From NCBI RefSeq assembly GCF_040833995.1, contig NZ_CP162137.1:1008001-1072000 (forward strand): 64,000 nt of DNA, written 5' to 3'. This stretch comes from Leptospira sp. WS58.C1 (lineage in GTDB: Bacteria; Spirochaetota; Leptospiria; Leptospirales; Leptospiraceae). The notes under the pieces are model-generated. The model made no database searches. It was not told where the DNA came from and saw only the letters and a program-made list of their open reading frames with translations. How positions within the stretch are numbered: position 1 is the stretch's first letter; every line of letters starts with the position of its first letter. Shown here piece by piece: positions 57,877 through 64,000 of the stretch. The position numbers and the translations under genes are program-made.

Positions 57877-58959
57877 GTGGTAGGAACTCCCGCGGACGGG
57901 TCGATTCGGGTCGTGATCGTAGACGACTCTCTTTTGGTGCGAAATATTATTTCTGACCAGATCAAAAAGGAGAGTAGGATACAAGTTATAGCCACCGGTA
58001 AAACCGGAGTGGATTGTATCGAACTCGCCACAAAACTCAGACCCGATATAGTGATATTAGATGTGGAAATGCCGGTGATGGATGGGCTTTCCGCGCTACA
58101 AGAACTTCAGAAGAGAAAATTGGGTATTCCGGTAATGATGCTATCCGTTCTCACTCAACACGGAGCGGAAGCAACTTTCAAAGCATTGGAATACGGCGCC
58201 ATCGATTTTGTTCCGAAACCTTCTTCGAGTAATCAATTCAATCCGGAAGAAATCGGAACCGTTCTTAGAAATAGAATACTTGCTTATTTCGATAGCATAC
58301 GACCAAGTCATGCGACGCTTGACCCCAAAAAACTTGTAGATGCGGTCAAAAGTAAAATTTTCAAAGATGAAAAAAAAGCCGTGGAAGCGATTTGTATCGG
58401 GACATCCACCGGTGGTCCGAAAGCTTTGCAGACGGTTTTTTCCGATTTTCCGGAGAATTTTCATTTACCAATTTTCGTCGTACAACATATGCCTGTGGGT
58501 TTTACAAAAGCTTTTGCTTCTCGTTTAAACGATCATTCCAAGATCAAGGTAAAGGAAGCCGAGGATGGAGAAGAAATTCGTCCCGGAACCGGTTATGTTG
58601 CTCCGGGTGATGCACATTTAAAGATCGAATCTAGGGCAGGACGGAAATGGATTGCCTTAGGTAGGGAAGCGTTGGTAAATGGACACAGGCCCTCAGTCGA
58701 AGTTTTATTCGACAGCGCAATCCGGGAATACGGGAGCGCCTTAGTCGGTGTAATTATGACCGGCATGGGTAAGGACGGAGCAGCGGCAATTCTCAGAATG
58801 AGAGAGACCGGAGCTTCTACTGTCGCCCAAGACGAGGACAGCTCCGTGATCTTCGGAATGAATCGCCAAGCCATCGAAATGGGCGGGATTCAGTTCGTAG
58901 AACCAGTAAGCGCAATAACATCAAGGATACTTTCCATTCTCAAAGAAAGGGGAAACTAA
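57877..58959 (+). CDS. cheB: Chemotaxis response regulator protein-glutamate methylesterase
   Basis: A 360-residue CheB. Receiver domain about 11-125 with Asp62 in [16 protein letters not shown] and the DFVPKPS end. After a linker, the methylesterase domain has Ser178 in [12 protein letters not shown], His205 in VVQHMPVGF and Asp301 in MTGMGKDGA. It removes methyl groups from (and deamidates) chemoreceptors for adaptation. The start is GTG at 57877, 16 nt after cheA. No CheR methyltransferase is encoded in this window. Confidence 0.96.
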   Translation: MVGTPADGSIRVVIVDDSLLVRNIISDQIKKESRIQVIATGKTGVDCIELATKLRPDIVILDVEMPVMDGLSALQELQKRKLGIPVMMLSVLTQHGAEATFKALEYGAIDFVPKPSSSNQFNPEEIGTVLRNRILAYFDSIRPSHATLDPKKLVDAVKSKIFKDEKKAVEAICIGTSTGGPKALQTVFSDFPENFHLPIFVVQHMPVGFTKAFASRLNDHSKIKVKEAEDGEEIRPGTGYVAPGDAHLKIESRAGRKWIALGREALVNGHRPSVEVLFDSAIREYGSALVGVIMTGMGKDGAAAILRMRETGASTVAQDEDSSVIFGMNRQAIEMGGIQFVEPVSAITSRILSILKERGN

Positions 58960-58961
58960 TT

Positions 58962-59324
58962 ATGGCCAGAATTCTCGTAGTAGACGATGCAAAATTCATG
59001 AGGACCATGGTGAAGGACGCACTCGTCGCCGGAGGGCATGAGATCGTCGGCGAGGCCGAAAACGGAAACATCGCTGTCGATCAGTACAAAGCGATCAAGC
59101 CGGACCTAGTCACCATGGATATCACCATGAGAGAAAAAGACGGGATCGAAGCAGCCCAGGAAATTTTTAAATTGGATCCGAAAGCGCGTATCATTATGGT
59201 TACCGCTCTTGGGCAGGAAGAACTTCTTGCAAAAGCGATCAAGATGGGAGTGAAGGATTTCGTAGTAAAACCTTTTTCACCGGAAAGATTGCAACAGGCG
59301 GCAGAAAAAGCACTGAATTCCTAA
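58962..59324 (+). CDS. cheY: Chemotaxis response regulator CheY
   Basis: A 120-residue single receiver domain: ILVVDDAKFMRTMV, phospho-acceptor Asp53 in LVTMDITMREKDG, Thr in IIMVTALGQ and Lys in FVVKPFSPE. It starts 2 nt after cheB. Phosphorylated by CheA, it would act on the flagellar switch. CheY is followed 4 nt later by scpA, so transcription of chemotaxis and segregation genes is probably joined. Confidence 0.95.
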   Translation: MARILVVDDAKFMRTMVKDALVAGGHEIVGEAENGNIAVDQYKAIKPDLVTMDITMREKDGIEAAQEIFKLDPKARIIMVTALGQEELLAKAIKMGVKDFVVKPFSPERLQQAAEKALNS

Positions 59325-59328
59325 AAAG

Positions 59329-60105
59329 ATGGAAAGAGAAAACGCCACACAATCCTTCGTAGTTCAATGGAACAATTCCGAAGGCGGTATTACGGAGGGA
59401 CCTTTAAGTCTTCTCTGGTCTCTTATAGAAAGTTATAAGGTTGATATATTCGAAGTTTCCCTTTCTAGGATCACTCAAGACTTTCTAAACTTCATTAAGA
59501 TTTCTGCAAGTATCCATATAGACATGGGAGCGGAATACGCTCTTATGGCTGCAAATTTAGTTTATCTCAAATCCAAGGCATTATTACCCGATCCGGGTTT
59601 CGAAGAAGAGGATTACGATCCTCCTCTTCCCCCCGAACTGGTCGAAAAACTTCTTGAACATAAAAAATTCCAATTAACCGCCCAAAAAATGGGGGATGTG
59701 GACAAGATTCAGGCCGGAGTATTCTCGAGAGAAACCAATCAGGTGATAGACGAGTCCGAGTCCTGGCTGGATCTAAGCCTTTTAGACCTGATCTCCGCAT
59801 TTAACGAGATCTTGGAAAAACGGGAAGACGAAGGCGAGATTCCCGCTTTACTTACCGCGCCCCACCGGTATTCTGTCGAGGAAAAGATGGGTACCATTTC
59901 CGAACTGCTCGTCGAACGTTCGGATATCTCCTTTGAAGAATTGTTTTCTACGGTCAAGCCGGAGAAAGCCGAGATAGTAGCCGTCTTTCTGGCGATGTTG
60001 GAACTCTGTAAACAGAGAATTGTATCCATCCGCCAGCATAAAACTTTCGGCGAAATCCGTATATTCTTGGTGGGAGAACCGTGGAACGCGACAAAGCCGG
60101 CTTAA
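59329..60105 (+). CDS. scpA: Segregation and condensation protein A
   Basis: A 258-residue ScpA kleisin. The N-terminus reads EGPLSLLWSLIESYKVDIFEVSLSRIT. Then come YALMAANLVYLKSKALLPDP and the C-terminal winged-helix SFEELFSTVKPEKAEIVAVF with LELCKQRIV. It bridges the SMC dimer with ScpB. It overlaps scpB by 25 nt. Confidence 0.95.
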   Translation: MERENATQSFVVQWNNSEGGITEGPLSLLWSLIESYKVDIFEVSLSRITQDFLNFIKISASIHIDMGAEYALMAANLVYLKSKALLPDPGFEEEDYDPPLPPELVEKLLEHKKFQLTAQKMGDVDKIQAGVFSRETNQVIDESESWLDLSLLDLISAFNEILEKREDEGEIPALLTAPHRYSVEEKMGTISELLVERSDISFEELFSTVKPEKAEIVAVFLAMLELCKQRIVSIRQHKTFGEIRIFLVGEPWNATKPA

Positions 60106-60650
60106 AAGGACTGATAGAGGCGCTGCTTTTCCTTTCCGGAGAACCGCTGAAACTAGCCAGTATTGCAAAATCCATAGACTGCGAAAAACAGGAAGCTCGT
60201 GATATACTCGACGAGCTGATCTTGGATTACCAAGAGAAGGACGGAGGTTTTGTTCTTAGAGAAATCGCAGGCGCATATCAATTCTCCACGAACGAAAAAT
60301 ATTCCGAAATTTTAGCAAAGCTCTTCAAAGAGAAGAAGAGAGAACAACTTTCGCGTTCTAGCTTGGATACTTTGGCGATCATCGCTTATAAACAACCCAT
60401 CACATTATCCGAAATAGACGATATTCGTGGGGTTTCTTCCAGAGCCATGGTAACTTCTCTTATTTCCAAAAAACTGGTAAAACCGGTGGGTAATAAGGAA
60501 GTTCCCGGACGACCGGCGTTGTACGGTACCACGAAGGAATTTTTGATACATTTTGGATTAAATAAACTGACCGATTTACCTGCTCCTGTGGAAGTGAAGG
60601 AATTAAAATTCGAAAACCTGGATGATTTGATAGAGAATGGCCAAGAATGA
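60081..60650 (+). CDS. scpB: Segregation and condensation protein B
   Basis: A 189-residue tandem winged-helix protein: LIEALLFLSGEPLKLASIAK, FVLREIAGAYQFSTNEKY, then LSRSSLDTLAIIAYKQPITL and the PGRPALYGTTKEFLIHFGL motif. The start is GTG at 60081 inside scpA, and its end overlaps pheA by 14 nt. It completes the SMC-ScpAB condensin. Confidence 0.95.
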   Translation: MERDKAGLKGLIEALLFLSGEPLKLASIAKSIDCEKQEARDILDELILDYQEKDGGFVLREIAGAYQFSTNEKYSEILAKLFKEKKREQLSRSSLDTLAIIAYKQPITLSEIDDIRGVSSRAMVTSLISKKLVKPVGNKEVPGRPALYGTTKEFLIHFGLNKLTDLPAPVEVKELKFENLDDLIENGQE

Positions 60651-61728
60651 CGACAAACTGAAAGAGTTTAGGGAAAAGATCGATTCCCTGGACAAAGAAA
60701 TCGTAAAGGCTATCCAGGCCAGAGCTGAAATCGCCTCCGAGATCGGAGAGATCAAAAGACAGAATAACGAGCCTATCTACCGTCCTGACAGAGAAAAGGA
60801 CGTATACGAAAAGATCCTTGGACTGAATGGAGGGCCGCTTCCGGATAAAGTGCTTCTTGCCATTTATAGAGAGATCATGTCCGGCTCTTTTTCCGTGGAA
60901 AAAGGTTTGAAGATCGGTTATCTGGGACCGGAAGGATCTTTTTCTCACCAAGCGGTTCGCGCCAGATTCGGGACTTCCGTGGAGGCTACCGAATTTCCTT
61001 CCATTCCGGAAGTGTTTCGCGCAGTGGAAACGGATAAGGCGGATTACGGAGTGGTCCCTGTGGAAAATTCTTCCGAAGGACTTGTGAACTCCACTTTAGA
61101 TCAGTTCTTAGTGTCCGATCTAAATATTTATTCTGAAATTTATCTGAAGATCCATCTGAACCTTCTAGGATTCGAACACGATCTTTCCAAGATCAAAACT
61201 TTATATGGGATCAAGATCGCAAATTCGCAGTGCCGAAATTGGATCGCTGCAAACCTTCCACATGTGGAAGTTTCTGAAACTCCTTCTACTTCCAGAGCGG
61301 CCAGCATCGTAGCGGAAAAGAAGGAGGCATGCGCCGCAGTAGCTTCCTCGATTGCCGCTGAAATTTACGGTCTGGATCTGGTCCGAGAATCCATTGAGGA
61401 TATGTCGGACAATACTACAAGATTTTTGATCATAGGCAAAAACCAATGTCCCCCTACCGGAAACGATAAGACCTCCGTTGTATTCTCCATTCCGGATAAG
61501 CCCGGATCTTTATATAATGTCTTAAAACCGATCTTCGATAAGGGGATCAATATGACCAAAGTGGAGTCCAGACCGACAAGAAGGACTTCTTGGGAGTATA
61601 ACTTCTTCATAGATTTTTTAGGTCATAAAAAGGACCCTCAAATAGAAGAGGTCCTTAACGTATTAAAAGAAAACACAATCTACCTCAGGATTTTGGGATC
61701 CTATCCGATCTCTCCACCTAACCCGTGA
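60637..61728 (+). CDS. pheA: Bifunctional chorismate mutase/prephenate dehydratase
   Basis: A 363-residue P-protein. The chorismate mutase domain spans about 5-85: [20 protein letters not shown] and [15 protein letters not shown]. Prephenate dehydratase is at about 90-270: [36 protein letters not shown] and [11 protein letters not shown]. The ACT domain has [13 protein letters not shown] and [11 protein letters not shown], the usual phenylalanine-binding part. It makes phenylpyruvate. It overlaps scpB and, by 4 nt, tyrA. Confidence 0.97.
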   Translation: MAKNDDKLKEFREKIDSLDKEIVKAIQARAEIASEIGEIKRQNNEPIYRPDREKDVYEKILGLNGGPLPDKVLLAIYREIMSGSFSVEKGLKIGYLGPEGSFSHQAVRARFGTSVEATEFPSIPEVFRAVETDKADYGVVPVENSSEGLVNSTLDQFLVSDLNIYSEIYLKIHLNLLGFEHDLSKIKTLYGIKIANSQCRNWIAANLPHVEVSETPSTSRAASIVAEKKEACAAVASSIAAEIYGLDLVRESIEDMSDNTTRFLIIGKNQCPPTGNDKTSVVFSIPDKPGSLYNVLKPIFDKGINMTKVESRPTRRTSWEYNFFIDFLGHKKDPQIEEVLNVLKENTIYLRILGSYPISPPNP

Positions 61729-62642
61729 AAATCGAATTTTCTAGAATCCTGATTTATGGTCTGGGAATGATGGGTGCCTCCCTCTCTTTGGCCTTACGAA
61801 AAAAGAACTCTTCCGCGGAGATCGTGGGAGTGGTAGGATCACCTTCCAGTAAAGAAAAGGGGATACGGCTCAAATCAGCGGATCGAATTTATACCGCAGA
61901 GGAATTTTCCAAATCTCCCGATTGGGAATCCTATAATCTGATCGTTTTCGGAGTTCCGGTCAATACGACAGTGGAAGTGATCTCCAAACTTCCTTCCGGG
62001 TTTAAAGGTCTTTTGACGGATATGGGCTCCACTAAACAAGAGATTGTTCATGCGGTGGAGTCGGTTCTGACGGGAGAGCACCAATATATTTCCTCTCATC
62101 CAATGTGCGGTTCAGAAGAATCCGGCTTGGAATTCGGAAATGCGGACTTATATGAGAACAGGCTTTGTATTTTGACCAGGCCCAAAGGTGCGACTGATGC
62201 GGCCTTTGCCGAGATTGAAAAATTTTGGAAATTTTTAGGAATGTCTACCACGGAAATTCCTGCAAAGGATCATGATAAGATCCTATCCTATGTGTCCCAT
62301 GTTCCTCATTTGATCTCTTCTCTTATGACAAATTGGGTTTGGGAAAACGGGTGTGTGAGGGAATTCACCCAAAATTCCCCTTTACCTTTGACAGGCGGTG
62401 GGTTTAGGGACATGACACGCATTGCAGGTTCGAATCCTAAGATGTGGTCACCGATCTTTTCTTCCAACCAAGAAGAGATCTATAAGGCGCTTTTGGATTA
62501 TAAGGATAGATTGGATAAACTTCTTTCGGAGTTGGATCCCCAAAAGCCGCTCGACCTAAAACATTGGGAGTCCTTCATGGAAAAATCTCGTATCGATAGG
62601 GACGCAATTTTAAAGAAACAAAATGATTCCAAGAATCCTTAG
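61725..62642 (+). CDS. tyrA: Prephenate dehydrogenase
   Basis: A 305-residue NAD(P)-dependent enzyme. The nucleotide-binding motif [17 protein letters not shown] opens the protein; substrate-site motifs are [20 protein letters not shown] and [12 protein letters not shown]. It lacks a C-terminal ACT domain, so feedback control by tyrosine is less obvious. The start is GTG in GTGA, overlapping pheA. Its end overlaps the aroA start by 20 nt. Confidence 0.95.
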   Translation: MKIEFSRILIYGLGMMGASLSLALRKKNSSAEIVGVVGSPSSKEKGIRLKSADRIYTAEEFSKSPDWESYNLIVFGVPVNTTVEVISKLPSGFKGLLTDMGSTKQEIVHAVESVLTGEHQYISSHPMCGSEESGLEFGNADLYENRLCILTRPKGATDAAFAEIEKFWKFLGMSTTEIPAKDHDKILSYVSHVPHLISSLMTNWVWENGCVREFTQNSPLPLTGGGFRDMTRIAGSNPKMWSPIFSSNQEEIYKALLDYKDRLDKLLSELDPQKPLDLKHWESFMEKSRIDRDAILKKQNDSKNP

Positions 62643-63939
62643 TTCTACCGGAAAAGAGATCACAGTTCCGGGAGACAAATCTCTTTCTCATAGAAGCGTA
62701 TTATTCTCCGTATTGTCTAAAGGGACCTCTCATGTTTCCGGATTTTTGGAAGCGGAAGATCCTTTAAATACGATGAAAGCTTTCACCCAACTCGGATTGA
62801 AGGTGGAGAAAATTTCCAAGGGAGAATATGTTTTTACAAGTCCCGGTAAAAATTCGCTCCAATCACCAAAAGGAGTTTTAGATTTCGGAAATGCGGGAAC
62901 CGGGATCAGATTATCCGCAGGATTACTTTGCGGGATACAGGGAATTAAGGCTACATTAACGGGAGATCATTCCCTCCAAAAAAGACCGATGTCCCGTATT
63001 ATAAAACCTTTAACTTCTATGGGAGCGTCCATCTCCGGAAAGGATGATAAGGCTCCTTTAGAAATCATAGGAAAAAAACTATCTAACTTTCATTACAAAA
63101 GCCCGATCGCTTCGGCTCAAGTGAAATCCTGTCTGATGCTCGCAGCAATGGCTTCCGAAACTTCTTTGGAATACGAAGAGGATATTCTCTCTCGCGACCA
63201 TACGGAGAATATGTTCCGGTTTTTAGGAAACAAACTGACTTATCTTTCACCCACTCATTTTAAAATGGAACCCCCTTATACTTTCGAAGCGAAAGAATTC
63301 AAGGTGCCGGGCGATATTTCCTCTGCCGCATTCTTTTTGGTGCTCGGAGTTTTATTAAAAGAAGGTTCCGTTCTTGTGAAAAATGTGGGATTAAACCCTT
63401 CTCGTATAGGGATCTTACACGCGCTCGAGGCAATGGGCGCAAAAATTATTGTCCACAATAAAAGGATAGAATGCGGGGAACCCGTAGGAGATCTGGAAGC
63501 GGTCTCTTCTAATTTACGTTTTTCTGAAATTAAAGAAGAATGGATACCTTCTCTCATCGATGAGATCCCGATCTTGACCATCGCGGGCCTTTTTGCTAAA
63601 GGCGGATTTACGATCCGTCATGCGGAAGAACTTCGCGCAAAAGAATCGGATCGAATTTCCGCCATGGTGGAAAATCTCCGAAATTTGGGGATCACGGTAC
63701 ATGAATATCCGGACGGGTATGAAATCCCTGAAATCGGTTCCACCGTACATTCTTCGGAACTTTCTTCCTGGCTTTCCGGAAACCCGGTGAATATTTTTAC
63801 GAAGATGGATCATCGAATCGCAATGAGTTTTATGATCCTCCAAGCGGTGAGTGGTTTGGAAATTCGCCCGGATGAAACTTCTTGGATAGAAACTTCCTTT
63901 CCGGGATTCGAATCGTTACTGGAAGGTTTTGTACAATGA
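62623..63939 (+). CDS. aroA: 3-phosphoshikimate 1-carboxyvinyltransferase (EPSP synthase)
   Basis: A 438-residue EPSP synthase. Motifs: [46 protein letters not shown] and [13 protein letters not shown], with DHRIAMSF at about 390. It joins shikimate-3-phosphate and PEP, the step before chorismate, which pheA and tyrA use. It starts inside tyrA and overlaps cmk by 4 nt. Confidence 0.97.
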   Translation: MIPRILSSTGKEITVPGDKSLSHRSVLFSVLSKGTSHVSGFLEAEDPLNTMKAFTQLGLKVEKISKGEYVFTSPGKNSLQSPKGVLDFGNAGTGIRLSAGLLCGIQGIKATLTGDHSLQKRPMSRIIKPLTSMGASISGKDDKAPLEIIGKKLSNFHYKSPIASAQVKSCLMLAAMASETSLEYEEDILSRDHTENMFRFLGNKLTYLSPTHFKMEPPYTFEAKEFKVPGDISSAAFFLVLGVLLKEGSVLVKNVGLNPSRIGILHALEAMGAKIIVHNKRIECGEPVGDLEAVSSNLRFSEIKEEWIPSLIDEIPILTIAGLFAKGGFTIRHAEELRAKESDRISAMVENLRNLGITVHEYPDGYEIPEIGSTVHSSELSSWLSGNPVNIFTKMDHRIAMSFMILQAVSGLEIRPDETSWIETSFPGFESLLEGFVQ

Positions 63940-64000
63940 CGGAAAATGTGATCGCTTTAGACGGCCCCGCCGGAACGGGAAAGAGCACAGTCGCTCGAGA
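63936..64000 (+). CDS. cmk: Cytidylate kinase (N-terminal part, cut by the window edge)
   Basis: The first 21 codons are visible. [20 protein letters not shown] contains the P-loop and the [10 protein letters not shown] signature of bacterial CMP kinase. ATG overlaps the aroA stop (ATGA). The aroA-cmk order is common in bacteria. It phosphorylates CMP/dCMP. Confidence 0.88.
   Translation, partial: MTENVIALDGPAGTGKSTVAR

Overview
The window is a chromosomal segment of a Leptospira species (Spirochaetes). Several things point there: periplasmic-flagellum hook genes whose FlgE lacks cysteine but keeps the serine and lysines reported for Leptospira hook crosslinking; families of large SbsA-like and Cys-rich lipoproteins; the gene orders thrS-infC-rpmI-rplT and atpBEFHAGDC; and dense GC-rich dispersed repeats between genes. 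I did not resolve the species. I found no tRNA, rRNA, CRISPR array, prophage or intact transposase.

Layout. 1-1284: the end of an unidentified gene, two tandem Cys-rich secreted/lipoprotein genes on the minus strand and a repeat fragment. 1320-5436: a small CxxC protein and a fliK-flgD-flgE hook operon closed by a terminator. 5488-14400: a cyclic-nucleotide-binding patatin, a GAF/HD-GYP protein, murD (minus), a STAS protein with trpC, a 370-bp inverted-repeat element and a TMEM43-like membrane protein. 14771-24957: three giant lipoproteins, the last two being tandem paralogues. 24990-32391: an outer-membrane barrel with a FecR/CxxCH protein (minus), a divergent LytS/LytTR two-component pair, and a minus-strand operon (aldolase-like, TetR, CorA, SDR). 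32496-40875: lepB and a complete F1Fo ATP synthase operon. 41146-46064: an extremely acidic repeat protein and a GAF protein with a degenerate GGDEF-like end. 46086-48950: an ArsR/SRPBCC pair under a long inverted repeat, carA (minus) and several repeats. 48951-54107: thrS, infC-rpmI-rplT, a ZapB-like coiled-coil protein, zapA and a 5-formyl-THF cyclo-ligase. 54213-64000: one long co-directional run, cheW-cheA-cheB-cheY-scpA-scpB-pheA-tyrA-aroA-cmk, with overlaps or gaps of at most 16 nt.

The most interesting signal concerns chemotaxis and the flagellar motor. The 891-residue acidic protein at 41146-43821 carries about eleven copies of a short motif of the form I-A-L-S-x-D-E-L-x-x-L-L, plus an EIDSLL element near its N-terminus. 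This closely resembles the N-terminal peptide of FliM and FliY that binds phosphorylated CheY. The CheA in the same window is fused at its C-terminus to a CheC-like phosphatase domain with one intact active-site motif. Together they suggest, as a hypothesis only, a multivalent docking scaffold for CheY-like or CheC-family proteins and a kinase that carries its own phosphatase.

Other notable points: a leaderless-looking ArsR gene whose start codon lies inside a 22-bp inverted repeat; a FecR-domain protein with a single haem-type CxxCH motif; an HD-GYP protein with a long insertion; MITE-like elements with terminal inverted repeats, one of them containing a second repeat family; and a che operon that runs directly into chromosome-segregation and aromatic amino-acid genes.
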